Source of the DNA: Enoplolaimus lenunculus
Lineage: Eukaryota > Nematoda > Enoplea > Enoplida > Thoracostomopsidae
Length of the DNA stretch: 64,000 nt
Direction of reading: 5' to 3'
Assembly: GCA_030248215.1 (NCBI GenBank)
Contig: JASANG010003656.1
Span: 248,001 to 312,000, forward strand
The translations under genes and the position numbers were made by a program. Below, piece after piece: positions 50,106 through 62,148 of the stretch; position 1 is the stretch's first letter; the number at the start of each line of letters is the position of its first letter. The notes below the pieces were generated by a model. That model worked only from the letters and a program-made list of their open reading frames with translations. It did not search any database and was not told the origin of the DNA.

Positions 50106-50895
50106 CATAGTGCAACCGGAATTATAAAATACCGGAACCAGAAAGTTAAAAAATATCGGAACCGGAACCGAAGCCGGAACCGGAAAACAATAAATACTTG
50201 TAACCTAAAAATTCATTTTTAAACCTATTTTACCGCTATTAAAGGAAAAATAGATTAATTATTAGCGATATGAAGTAAAATTTTTAACCTAGTGCTTTGT
50301 AGACCCCCACTTTCCACAGAAGGTAAATTCGCCTTCAATGTATTTTTAGTGAATTTCGGAGAATCTTGCATGACAAAGTTTATTCCATGGTATATAATAA
50401 GCATAATCAAGTGTACACTTGGCGGCTAAGCTAACAACATAAAGTTTAAACTCAAATCTGGCTGGATGAAAGCACTGTCGAGTGCTATTATTTTCAGACA
50501 CTTGATTGTTTTATGTTTGACTTAGTTTTGAAGTCGCGGTTGACGCATTTGCTCCAATCCGGGTAATTCTTTCTCTGTGCACCCGAGCATTATTGAAAAT
50601 TAAAATCCTATAAAACGCCATTTACAATGCCAAAATCCTGAAACAAATGCAGAAGCTGGATACGTATGACATGGCGTATGGCACAAATTGCAAATTTTGG
50701 CAGTACACTCTTAGGAAATTTTAGAAAATAAGTGTGAACAATATGCCAATTTTTCTTAAATTTTCGAATGAGAAAAGTTTTCAATACCGAAAATACCGTA
50801 AAATTCCGGTGAAAAATTACCGGATTTATTACCGGAACCGAATAATGAAAAATACCGGATTTTCCTACCGGAACCGGAATTCCGGTTGCACACTG
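50106..50895. mobile_element. Family A hAT-like element
   Basis: Left terminus CATAGTGCAACCGGAATTAT; right terminus GGAATTCCGGTTGCACACTG. The flanks TTTGGGGG and ATTGGAGG match at 6 of 8. The interior holds TTTCCACAGAAG and AAATTCGCCTTCAATG, the same as the triplicated unit at 6131. Confidence 0.75.
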
Positions 50896-51683
50896 ATTGG
50901 AGGTGTTTTTGACTTTAAAACTCAGGCAAAAATGTAGCGTAGGCCTGGAGAAGACTCGTAGTTTGCCTGTCCAAGTTTGTGAGTGGGAAAATATTTCACC
51001 AAACCGCAGTGTTTGTTCTTGAACATACTTTAAATAATTGGCAACTTTTGAAAAACGGAAAAAAAAACAAAAATAATTGAAAGTTTATGTATATACTGCT
51101 TCCGCAAACGCAAAAACATTGACGGATGATTTGTTTACTGGAAGTATATTAATATTGAGTTGGGAGAGTCAATGACTATTTTGATAAGTATCAATATTTG
51201 TGATAACACATGATGATAAGCTTACTGCACACAATACAGAGCTGTCATATTTCTAAAAAGGTGCATATGCGTGCTAGGGTGACACACAAACTTGCGGGAT
51301 TGAGTCCGGCAAAAAATCTGAAAACAAGATTTGTAGTTTTATTGATATATAAAAAATTAATTAAATCAAAAGTTTAGGGTCCGAATGTTGCTTCAAAGAG
51401 GAAAAGAAAAACCTCAAACAGATAGAGCAATAATCACTTTATTCAAGAAGTAAGTATATAGTAGCAGGGATACAACTGGAATTTCAGTGTTATAAGGAAA
51501 CTATTTGTATAATGTACCTTTTAGCACCGGAGTGCCGGGCGAGAGGACACTAACTCTACTCACCCTGCGTCCGCCTCTAAAGAGCCACCATGGTTTTAGT
51601 AAGTGCCGTTGCATTTAGAATCCGTAAACATGCGTTCTTTGGTGTTTCCAGAAGTTTAGGATAGGCTTGTATCCTGTCTTTTC

Positions 51684-51824
51684 CACTGGCGGATTCATTG
51701 GGGAACCAAGATTTTGTATTAAAAGGTTTAGCACGAAATGACGCTTGGCTTCAGGTTCGCTTCGCTGCCGTCATACTGCATCTCGTTCGGACCCCGTTTC
51801 TACAATTTCCTGGATCCGCCACTG
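51684..51824. mobile_element. Family C-like MITE
   Basis: Left terminus CACTGGCGGATTCATTGGGG; right terminus CCTGGATCCGCCACTG. 141 bp with an interior unlike the other family C copies. No target duplication found. Confidence 0.6.
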
Positions 51825-53078
51825 ATTCCTTCCCAGTAAATCACATTCGCGATAATGGGAGCGTGCGAAATACCAATTTCTCACGGTTTCCGCGATGTTT
51901 TGGTGCGTTTTGGCGAATAATTCACTGATATTATAATAAAAGTTTTTTGTCTTTTTACTTTTACAGTGTTTATAACCATTCTAAAAGAGTGGAGCAATAC
52001 GGGCACATTATACTTTCCATTCAAGGGGGCTACCGTTCTCCTGAAGTTCCCCGAATTTCAGATAAACACAGCGTAGAAATAGTTTGTTTGAAATTTCAGT
52101 TTCTCCAGTAACAAACGGGCTGGCGAGCGGGTTTGTTTGGGGTCAAGCACCCCCATCCTGTTACGTTCCCTTGCAATTGCGAGCGGCTAATGCAAGGCGA
52201 AGCCTGAGAAAACCTAGATTGAATTTTTCACGTTTTTTCCAAACGTAACGTACACTTCAAATTATTACTAACAAACCTTGAAAACCTGGACTTTTGAATT
52301 ATTCTACTTTTCTCGTTTTTCAAACAAAACCTATTTGCTTGTCGTTTTCCTCCTAAAGCAATGAAAATCTAGCAAGTTAAACAAAACTGCTTGCGCTGTA
52401 CTCCTGACAATAGATTTTCCACCTGGAAAATGGGAAGCTCCTGTTTTAAAACAGGACGTATTGTTGATAAATTGAAATCTTTCGTTGAACATGCGCTCCG
52501 GATGGCGGCCTGTTATTGTAACTGACACGCATAAAAGAAAACTTATACTAGTTTTGCCTCTTTGCCTCTCTAGATGGACCTCAACTCCTGTTATTCGGTC
52601 CCGGACTGTTATTTATTCTCAATTCCTTGCATGTAAGTTGGACCCAACACCCCTTCTTTTACATTCTTTTTTTCGGATACAGCTGGCTTGCTCCGGCCAA
52701 TGTATAGAACAGGGCCTAGCAGTACTATAAGTGTATTTCTAAGCTTAAGCAAAGCCTGCCCTAAGCCTAAGGAAAAAATTAGTCTAAAGGTAAAGTTCAC
52801 TCTATTGTAGTCCTGCAGACAGAAAAGCGTTATGTCCCTGATCTTTGCATGGACCTGATCGCGTTATATACAGCAAATTCACCTAATGACACAGCTTGTA
52901 TATACAAAAATTTTATCTGAAATTGCCAAAATTCTCAGAAAAATTTCAAAAGGAGCTCGAGTACGAATTCTATTCCGAAATCGAGCCTCGGCTGTACAAT
53001 GGTATACGGCTATCATCCTTTTGCTAAAATATTTTTAAAGGATACAATCCAATTTTGCAAAATCTTCGATGCCTGCAC

Positions 53079-53530
53079 CAGGGATGAACAGTCACAGACA
53101 GCGAACGATTGTGGAGCACCGCTATACCTGGATATACAGCGATTTGAGAAACAGAATGACCCCTCCGGTTGCCCAAAATTCTACTTTTTGAAAGGAAACA
53201 CAAAACACTTTGATTTTGTTGTGACAAAGCAGAAATCGTTAGATTTACAACGTTTACGCTATGTTAAAAAATTCAAATCTATTCGGTTTGCCCGAGATCA
53301 AAAACAACACTATAGCTTTAAATTGAGGTTGTACAGAGGGAGTTTTGAGACAGTGGAATTTGTCCCGTGGCTGTTCGAAGGATATGGTGACAGTAGCCAA
53401 GTGAAAAATGAAATAAAAAAGCAATTCCGAGCAGATAAAAATATTCAAAACATTGACCAAGATCGAGACCTCCCGGTAGGTTGGGTCTCGGTCTACGTCT
53501 CGCTTTTTTGACCGATGCCGACCATCACGG
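53079..53530. mobile_element. Family B hAT-like MITE
   Basis: Left terminus CAGGGATGAACAGTC; right terminus GACCGATGCCGACCATCACGG. Flanks GCCTGCAC and ACCTGCAC match at 7 of 8. A 170-codon open frame (52999-53511) runs across it, but the sequence is inverted relative to the copy at 45551, where the frame is not kept. The frame is therefore incidental. Confidence 0.8.
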
Positions 53531-53559
53531 ACCTGCACGAAACACCAAAACTTGAGAGC

Positions 53560-53885
53560 TATTTTTGCTATACTTTTGCTTACGTGCGGCGCCTTCCGTC
53601 ACCCGTACGGCACCGTCTGTACCCGTGACTGCACCGTACGGGTGACGCATGGAGACGGACGTCAAGTATAGCGCAACCCTAACACTTAAATATTTCGACG
53701 TTAATATAATGGACGGTGCCGAACGGGTGACGCATGGAGACGGACGTCAAGTATAGCACAACCCTAACACTTAAATATTTCGACGTTAATATAATGGACG
53801 GTGCCGAACGGGTGACGCATGGAGACGGACGTCAAGTATAGCACAACCCTAACACTTAAATATTTCGACGTTAATATAATGAAAA
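53560..53885. repeat. GC-rich MITE with 85-bp right-end segment in three tandem copies
   Basis: The first part (53560-53695) resembles the MITE at 18664, with ends GCTATACTTTTGCTTACGTG and CAAGTATAGCGCAACCCT. The right portion plus flank, 85 bp containing GGGTGACGCATGGAGACGG, then recurs at offsets of exactly 85 bp (anchors at 53636, 53721 and 53806), nearly without change. Confidence 0.85.
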
Positions 53886-53966
53886 TCCTGGCCCCTATAG
53901 CAACGTGCTCGATGCAATAATCTGTGAAATACGTTTTAATCTCTTTTTCATATCGTGACTAAGTTT

Positions 53967-54166
53967 TTACTCCAAGTATTTAGTCTTATTTTTTAATTTT
54001 TTTAATGATTTTCCATAGTATTCATTTTTAGCCTTCATTTTGCCGGCGGCCCCATATTCAATAAACAATGACGGCAATTCTGAAAACCCCATTTGATTCG
54101 AAATCCAAAAAACATTTCGACCTGTAGAATACCGCATTTGAAATTGAAACCAAGCCCCGCATAGAC
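53967..54166 (-). CDS. Possible terminal exon of an unidentified gene
   Basis: The minus strand has acceptor TTATTAATATTGTCAG and then 66 open codons to a stop: GLCGAWFQFQMRYSTGRNVF, then WISNQMGFSELPSLFIEYG, ending in a Lys-rich tail (KSLKKLKNKTKYLE). The sequence is convincingly protein-like and could be the end of a membrane protein, but I cannot name it or find its upstream exons. Confidence 0.3.
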
Positions 54167-54980
54167 CTGACAATATTAATAATAGTCGTTTTCCCAACGA
54201 AAATGACGAATAACTGTTTTAATACTTACACAGAGCAGCAGCGTTGCTCAATGAGATGTAGCAAACAATTAATAATACATTGAGACAACTCTACCACCCG
54301 ATGCAGCAAAAACACATATTAAGCAAATTATCAGCCGAATATTTCCGCCCTTGTACATTTTGCGATTACGTTGCTCACATTTCTCACATTTCTCAAGGTT
54401 AAGGCTTGCAGTTAGATAACGGTTTACGCTTTGGCTATTAAGCTTAGGTAAGTTTTGTTCTGAACGTTTACCTGAGGATACACATGTAAAGGGTCAAAGG
54501 GGAACAAAAGCCAGTAATTCATCAGGCAGGCAGGCGCAGGAGTTAACAAACATTGAGTCGCGCGTAGTATATAAGTTCACCACGAAATTATTCATTTATG
54601 TCACCGGATTGTACACGCAGTTGAGATTGGGCAAAGTTTATTGGCGGTTGCTCTGAATGCTTGCGAACAACCAAGTTTATATATAATACTATAATGTTCT
54701 TGAACGGACTATTCGTTAATACAGCTAAAATTATTACTAAATCACTGTAGGTAATGTTTATTATAGATCAAATGAATATCATCTATTGATATATTTAATA
54801 ATTCTAAGCGGAGAATTTATACGAGTAAAGTTACAACAATGACTGCTTGAATCAAACCACATGCGACAGTCAATTTTTTTGCATTACCACTAACAGATAT
54901 ATGATGATTAATATTTTAGGTACAGGCAAAAAGCTAATTTGCTTTTGTCCCATAAATTTAAAGTAACGTCCACGCGCAAT

Positions 54981-55133
54981 CAGGGCCGGAGCAGCGACCC
55001 CCATACCCCCCATTTGCGGGGACCCCATCCTAACCGGTTCAAACACAAACCACTTAAGTTTTAAATTGCATCAGGCTTTTAGCTCGCTTCGCTCGCGAGT
55101 GCGGGGGCTCCACCCCTGCCTGCTCCGGCACTC
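54981..55133. mobile_element. Family D hAT-like MITE
   Basis: Left terminus CAGGGCCGGAGCAG; right terminus CCTGCTCCGGCACTC. Flanks CGCGCAAT and CGCACAAT match at 7 of 8. 153 bp, related to 36966-37160. Confidence 0.85.
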
Positions 55134-55825
55134 CGCACAATAACGCTCCGGGGCTCAATAAAGTTCGTTTGCAGGTCTGATTGTGAAATCCGTGCAAGAC
55201 CAGGTTTATGTTGAATATTTTGAATACCTTAAACCGTAGATTGTTTGTCGTTATAAAGCATATATGAACGAATCATATGTTAGCTAGATAATATACTTCT
55301 AAATTAAATTAATAATATTATGAGCTTGGATACGTATACTGTTGCATGTTCGGTGCAAGTAGTAATATTCCACTTTGTAACTAACTCTCAACAATTGGTT
55401 AGCGTTGAAATGGCTGGTAGAATCGGCAAAAAATAATATAATTATAGCATGTTTGTCGCTAGATCACACGGCAGTTGAATTGCACCTGAAACAACAAATA
55501 AGAAGGCTTTTATACGCTTTCCGCCTCAGTTTTTCATTTTTTCAGATTTTGGCATAACTTTTAGGCTTATAGGATAAAACTTAAGTTTGTTAGTAAAAAT
55601 GAATAACATCCAATAAAAGTACAGCGTAAAGAAATCAAATAATTAGACAAAGTTTAACCGTTTCCAAGTCAACATACAATGTTGCGTGATTTTTGGTGCC
55701 ATATAAATTCTAAAAAACTTCAAATTTGAGCTACAACACGTTTACGTATAACAGAGGTATATTCAGCCACGGTAGTAACAAAACAGTGTAATCTATGGCA
55801 GTATTTCATAAACGATGTATACTTG

Positions 55826-56198
55826 CAATGGCGGATCCACGGGGGGCCACCCCGGCCGTGGCCCCCCAACAGCATCTCGACAAAAATTATATAAGCTATT
55901 GCTGTTCTACGCTGTTTATTTCTCTGTTTTATACACAATAGTATAAGCACGCTTTAAAGTTTCTTGGCCCTGGAGTCATTTATGCGCTACAATTAGGGAT
56001 AATAGACATTTATGGAGTCTAAACAAGGGTTTAAGGGCTCTACCCGCTTACGGATTCTTATTAGGGATACGGACTCCTATCAATTGGGACTCAAAATGGG
56101 GACTCCCCTCTTATTTGGGTCACTACAGTATGGGTCAAAAATAGTTTATTACCTCTGAAATTTTGCCCCCCCATTTTGAGATCCTGGATCCGCCACTG
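55826..56198. mobile_element. Family C hAT-like MITE with perfect 8-bp TSD
   Basis: Left terminus CAATGGCGGATCCACGG; right terminus TCCTGGATCCGCCACTG. Identical flanks TATACTTG at 55818-55825 and 56199-56206. The interior contains GGACTCAAAATGGGGACTCC and TTATTTGGGTCACTACAGTA, i.e. family F sequence. Confidence 0.93.
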
Positions 56199-56227
56199 TA
56201 TACTTGTTGAAAAACATGAAACTTCAG

Positions 56228-56714
56228 CATGCAAGTGGCAAGCTCAACTTGTCAAGGAGCTAAAAATCAATTTAAAACGTGGATGTCGTTTATTTCGCAA
56301 GACTTTACAAGCAGGGTAACCACCTTTCTAGGTGCCAAATTTTTTAGAAAGGCTGAACTCTCGTGACCGATCTCAGATTACAGGAGCAGACTTCAGACGT
56401 TGCCTTTATGCAAATTGCACTTTTGATCTTTGGTCGAACAAAGAAAATTTAAAATGCTGAATCATACATAGCACACGACAGTTAGACAACATAGCTAAAC
56501 TAAAATGTAAATAAACATAGTCTTGTTTATTTCCGTCACACTAATGTTTATTTGATAGAGGCAAAAGGCTATATTACTCTTAATTTTTCCTACTCCAAAG
56601 CGTGAGGCTGAACTTATTAACAATCCTAAGCCTGCTATAATCAAACAAGTATTCCAAGCAGTATCTGATGAAAGCCCAAGCTTGATACATGTCGGGATTG
56701 TCCGTCGTGCAAAA
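56228..56714 (+). CDS. Two candidate internal exons of an unidentified gene
   Basis: Exon 56228-56315 opens after CTTCAG and ends AGG/GTAACC. It reads MQVASSTCQGAKNQFKTWMS then FISQDFTSR. Exon 56601-56714 opens after TTTTTCCTACTCCAAAG and ends AAAA/GTAAGT. It reads REAELINNPKPAIIKQVFQA then VSDESPSLIHVGIVRRAK. The phases agree (0/0). Composition and splice sites look real, but I recognise no family and cannot extend the model with confidence on either side. Confidence 0.3.
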
Positions 56715-56871
56715 GTAAGTCAAGCTAAGTTGCTATTATTTGAACGACGGGCTCAAATTTTGAATTTCGTCATCGCCCTGGAATTTCATTTGGAACTCTC
56801 AGGTGCCAGTCTTTGGTTTCGACTGAGAATCGCTTCAAGTAAAGGTGTTTGAATTTAAGGTATATATGTAG

Positions 56872-57142
56872 CAACAAGGTGACTGAATTCTGTAAAATTT
56901 CTCACGACATTGCAAATTTGTTTGTTGCATTAATGCCGGACAACATCTTAGTTTGGAGTGGAACCGTTTCGGGAAACTATATCAAAACCATATGTCATGG
57001 CAACCAACTGCTCAGCCGATCACCGGACAGTGAGGAAACCTTCGTGAATGAGGCGAGCGAGAAGCTAAACGCAATTTTAACAATAACTCCAAATACACCA
57101 TTCTCACCTTGCATTGCTGCTGCACGAAATGCAACTATGTAA
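56872..57142 (+). CDS. Candidate terminal exon, possibly of the gene at 56228
   Basis: An open frame follows an acceptor-like TATATATGTAG and ends in a stop. It contains KVTEFCKISHDIANLFVALM, then DNILVWSGTVSGNYIKT, and ends TPFSPCIAAARNATM. It would need a phase-2 donor, which the exon ending at 56714 (phase 0) does not supply. A 29-nt exon at 56810-56838 would fix the phase but leaves a 33-nt intron, which is too short. So the link is unproven. Confidence 0.25.
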
Positions 57143-58261
57143 AGTCTTAGTAAACTTCATTAAAAGTCGAAAGTATTTGAACCATTTTTAAAATACTCAA
57201 ACGGTTCCGATCGGACATATTTTTTCTGTTAATTTTACAGATCAAGTAAAATTGCTTGATTCATATTTACAAAAAAAACAAAACCGTATTGTAGGTATGG
57301 ATGGTAATTAAATAATATATTTCGTTTCTATGATGAAAAAAAAAAAAAAAAAAAACCAAACCCCCGCCAGCACAAACACAAAACCAACACCAACAAACAA
57401 ACCAACAAAACATTTGCTGGGCATTTTAGGAAACAATAAATCACTCAGAGTCCCGTTTATACATTCAAAATTAATCTGTTAACAACAACAACACTGACCA
57501 TAAATGTACGCGACAAGAACGCAATGAAATAATTTAAAATATTTGCCGTAGAAAATTGCAAAAACGGAACGCAGCGATACAGTACAGTGGGATGATGATG
57601 TGATGTATATACAAAGACTCAAGAAAGGATAAATGCAAACGGCAAATAAACGCATATGTGAGGCGTAGCAAAACGCACTCAGTACACCACCGAGCATATT
57701 GCAAAAGCGATAGATCCATTCAATGTATACATTCATCTACAACACATTTTACACTATTTAAAATGGTGCATATTAGTGTCTACGCAGTACATGCAATTTG
57801 GCTTAGCAAGAAATTTCGATTGGTGAGGCGCCGGAACCGAAAGGAAACCCTCAAGTTGAAACATTGGTTCCTTAAAGAACAACACTGGTTATCGTCAAAG
57901 ATGTTTTAATGGATCATTGTGAAGTATATTTACCCAGCAAAAATGAATAAGGATTATAGAGGGGGCTGCTGCTGCCTTTAGTTTGGTCCCCTTTCAGCAG
58001 TGGTCGCAGCCTTGTCACCTGCATGCATATACGCTACATTTTGATAAATGTGCGAATAACACAGGATGTATTTCGAATTTTTAGTACTGCCAAAGTATTT
58101 ATACAGCAGTGAGTTAAAAATTTAATTGCAGGTCAAATATTTGTATACATGCATGCATGTATGTGTATTGTAATATACTTTAAATTTTTGTTGCTTCACT
58201 GAATTTCCGGTAGTCAATCTATAGCTGTTGGGAAGCTAAAAGGTATAACATAATGGTCACT

Positions 58262-58440
58262 GATTTTCAAGCCAGTAATTTGTCCACTCGTGTACCGTGT
58301 CAGTCTCGGTTGGAACTGAGGGACATCAGACCTTTCTACCAAGCAGCTGGAAAAGCGGGCCTCCGGAGCGGGGATCGGACCCTTAGCCTACGCATCGTAA
58401 GCGAATATTCTACCACTGTGCCACGCAGCCCGCCTCTCCA
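58262..58440 (-). mobile_element. tRNA-derived SINE sharing its body with the SINE at 12107
   Basis: On the minus strand a head with A box TGGCACAGTGGTAGAAT and B box GGGTCCGATCCC is followed by AAAGGTCTGATGTCCCTCAG. The latter is a diverged copy of the block at 12380-12420 and 12935-12975. The shared body attached to different tRNA-like heads suggests a SINE superfamily with a conserved central domain. Confidence 0.65.
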
Positions 58441-60904
58441 ACTGCATTTTTCGTCGACTATATCTGTCGACTGTTGCTGCCAGGAAGCATACAACACAAT
58501 GTGCATTGCATTTATTGCATATGCACTAGGACAAGCATGTCTCACATGCTTACATACCGTAGGTGTCGATAAACCTTATCTGTAAGCCTTTAACTTCAAA
58601 TGTGTGGCGTTGAAACTGCACCTATCGTCTGCATGACCCCGTTAAAAAAGGTTTGCCCAACGTTTAAAAAACATTGTCGGCGTAACAGTACATTCTGGCA
58701 CATTTTTACTTTCCCTAAGTACACATACAACTGAAATTCCCCCAAGCAACATTCAACAATAGAGCGTTTGAGTGTGTAGTGGAATAGGGATGCTTATGTT
58801 ATATTTCAATCAAGCGTTTCTGAACGCCACTCAGCAAATTCAACGAACCCGAAGTAGGATGGAGCTATCGCCTACAAAACACTGCACTACGCAGTTTTTA
58901 CACTCGGACGCCAAAGACAGTCGAAATGTACTTCGTTATAAATTTGAAATCCAATTGAAAGAAAAATTTTTCAATGTAAAAAAAGTGCACTTAACTCATT
59001 CAAGTCATGGTTAAATTTGCAGTTTATTATTTAAATATAGAAGTTTTTGAATCAATCCCGTAGCCTAATTCAAATTGCTAGGGAATCTGAACAAGTTTCA
59101 GAGGTCTGTGCGGTTGAAAAAACAAGCTTACAAGCGTTACTAAAAACGTAGAATGTTTCAATTTTTTCACTTTATAAATTTATTAAAATCCAAACATCTT
59201 GCGTTAGTATGGTACAAAAATTTTTCATTTCTGGCGCTGTTTATATTACAGAGCAAAGAGCACCAACTTACAAGACGGGTTCAACGTCCCTGTGGACTTG
59301 TGCACTTTCACATGCCGAGGCTACGGTCTCCGTTGTATTAAGGTACCAAGCAGGGGCGCAGCAGCTTATACAAAAACTAGTCACACACGCGTTGGTGCTA
59401 TATATGACTAAAAATGGACGGTTGAATGGTCCCATCCGAAAATTAAGCGTCGGGAGCTATACCAGCGCTAAAAGCCACACCATCCGAGGTAGCTCTGAGG
59501 CTAGACTTTTAAGCGTGCTTTAAGACTGGCTAAACGGGCGGCTTAAAACCATGAAACATCGGCTTTTGAAAAAATTAACTTTATGTCAAAACCTGACCAT
59601 TTTTTGGCAAACGTCGGCTGGCGGACTGAAAACGGAAAAAGCCCCGCACGCATTAACCGACACTATTGCAATATGTACCAGCATATTGAGCTTTCTTGTA
59701 GGATTCTACTTCCACCCGCGGGATAAATCCGCCAACGCATTTTTACTTCCGAAAACATCCACTTGTGGTTTTTGATCTGCTAGCAAAAAATCTGTAAGTG
59801 AATTTTTGAGTACAGCTGTTAACGAAATTCGGCGTGGAATGCTCAAGGAAGGGCATTATAGAAGCTCTCAAATATGCGAAAAAATCTTCAATCCGACCAG
59901 TTTAGAGGGAATGGCGATAGGCGGGTGGATAACGGAAAACACTACGCGTGCGTGTATGGCGTTTTATCCTTTGCGTGACACATAAACTCACCCATATACC
60001 GACATTGCTCTTGTTGCACGCGGTCATCTCGGACCGTAAATCCAAACTCCCGAATCCATGAGTTTACTGGTTGCACTGTACATCTTGGTGAGCCCTCCAT
60101 GATGCAATCTCTACCGTCTGTGCGAGTCTTGTTAGAAGTTTTGCTCCAAGTTTAATAGTGCAACGGCGTGCCTTTAACCATCGGATGTTTGCTTTCGAGT
60201 CATGCATGTTTGTAATGGTCGGTAGCAATAACTTCATACTAATGACATTCTATTGTTTACATTACATACACTCACCGTTCCCATATACAGCCATGGGGAA
60301 AGTGCACAATAGTTAATTTTTGTAATGTGCATTGCTGGCTGGAATGTTTTGCAATATATTAGATATTTAATAGTAATATGCTCATTCTTACGTTTAGGCT
60401 TAGGCTTCGGCTTAGGAATATGCTTATACCGCTCCGTCCCTGATCTTGTCATTGGCCAATGCTTTTAACAATAGCGAGGTAACCTGGGTACCGTATGGTT
60501 CGCAGAAGAACTTCATGTGACGCTAAAAATCTCACGGATACGTCACGGCCCCCGTGTAATCTCATTCGGCCTCCTGTCGTTCATATTTACATTGCCAAAT
60601 CCTGGTCTCTATAGTTAAATGCACGCTGTTGACGAAATGAGACTCTCATGAACGGTATAGGGTGTTGATCCCTGCGCTGCACCGGGATTAGCTATAAATC
60701 CACTTACAAGGGGGTCTTGTATGTACACTCTTCACATTTCGTCTCACTTATAAATTTAGGAAAAGGCTTACCAATGTCTCAGCCTTAACTTGAAATGTGG
60801 GGGAAGAGAAGTGGGACAAAGTCAACAAAGATGAATGAAAGTTTTTTACCCTAAGATATCAATCAGAGTTTCATCTACAGGAAAACAATAGAATTTCCAT
60901 CCAG

Positions 60905-61038
60905 GCTGTGTCAAGTATTCATGGAGCGAAAGTGTGCAGTGTGATCAAGCTGAAATTTACGTTTTGGAATGCAATAGGGTGTTGCAAATTTGTTTTGAAA
61001 AGATCCGCAAAATGGTGCTCATTAAGGATTACAAGTAG
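60905..61038 (+). CDS. Possible terminal exon of an unidentified gene
   Basis: Acceptor TTTCCATCCAG, then 43 open codons and a stop: CVKYSWSESVQCDQAEIYVL followed by ECNRVLQICFEKIRKM and VLIKDYK. It is protein-like, needs a phase-1 donor upstream, and matches no family I recognise. An overlapping longer frame (60908-61171) is less protein-like. Confidence 0.25.
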
Positions 61039-61470
61039 TCTCACTGAAACTACCCGAAAACCCCAAAGGAACCGTCGACAACTGAAGTGCTCAGATCAGA
61101 GAACAATTTTTGAGTTCGGAAAAAAACCTGAAATATCCGTCATTCTGAACGTCTTTTCAAGACCCAAGTAATAATTCAACAGCATCTCATAATGGCTAAT
61201 TTATTGTAGAATCAGCACAAATATGCCTCATTGTCAACTAGACTGTTCCAAAAAGAATTGCTTGCTCATGTATGCGGACACCTTTATACACGGAGAATCA
61301 AACTGATGAATGTAAAACAGGCTATTATGCCTCACAACATGAATGTGAATAGTTTTCTAGCGTTGTGTCAAAGCTGTCTAAAGGAACAGCTAGTGTTTCG
61401 GCAGTCCAGTTACCAACACAGCCAAGTAGGTTTCCAAGCCGCCGCCACATATATCAATAATGAAAACGTA

Positions 61471-61604
61471 CACTGCAAAAAATGGTGAGTCAAATTGCAG
61501 TGAGTCTAATTTGACTCTGGCGGAGTCGAATTTTGACTCAGTTTGTGTAGTCCCGAAAAGCCTATTTCGGAAAGAGTCAATTTGACTCACCATATTTTGC
61601 AGTG
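61471..61604. mobile_element. TA-flanked 134-bp MITE
   Basis: Inverted ends CACTGCAAAAAATGGTGAGT and ACTCACCATATTTTGCAGTG, flanked on both sides by TA. The interior is a further set of GAGTCAA/TTGACTC repeats. It fits a Tc1/mariner-type or similar TA-targeting non-autonomous element. Confidence 0.85.
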
Positions 61605-62148
61605 TAGTAAAGACGGCAATACAAAAAGTGACCACAACACCAAGAAATCAAGTGATGTAAGTTGTAGCTGTAATGATTAGTAATATAAGAAAATCTACAA
61701 GCTCAAATCCATCACATGTAACAATTTCAAAATTAAATAATCCAATTTCCCAAAATTTTACAATGAGTGGAAAACAAACAACGTTTACTGCGTAAAACAC
61801 GATAAGAACGTCCAAAAATTGTGACCAAAGGTTAAAATTAGCCTGACTTAACTGATCTAATTAGCCATGGCAGATGTCCTGTCGAGGGTTACCTAGCTGG
61901 TTTTGTCAAAGGCAGATATGGAAAAGTATTGGTTAATGGTTTCCACCATTCGCTAGTCCCTAGTTTCGTCAGAAGCTTCACTCGCACACCTGAAGCCAAT
62001 ATTATTGCAGCATCCACGATCGATATCAAAACTGGTCCGAGTAAAATCAAAATCCAATATCAAAATTCACGAGGTTTACCTTCAACGGTTAATACAGAGT
62101 AATTCAAGTTATGCTTCGGAATAAAGAGCGATCGCGCAATTTGCATTA

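Larger units (their letters stand above)
45512..53966. other. Repeat-dense region upstream of PGLS
   Basis: Holds family B elements (45551, 46929, 47385, 53079), family A elements (48993, 50106), a family C element (51684) and one uncertain exon (48114-48284). A fragment of family B is at 46600-46690, and a family A-like left end (CAGGGATACAACTGGAA) is near 51463. A family F-like piece lies near 52580-52625. I see no supported gene. Confidence 0.55.

Noticed and set aside
52999-53511. 170-codon plus-strand open frame
   Set aside because: Most of it lies in a family B MITE (53079-53530) with its own 8-bp flanking duplication. The related copy at 45551 does not keep the frame.
56810-56838. A 29-nt microexon joining 56714 to 56872
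   Set aside because: It fixes the reading phase but would leave an intron of only 33 nt, too short for normal splicing.
59209-59523. 104-codon plus-strand frame
   Set aside because: The sequence is locally GC-richer and repeat-like, with no domain recognised and no initiating context.
60390-60420. Interstitial telomere array
   Set aside because: Only three to four imperfect hexamers; far too short to call.
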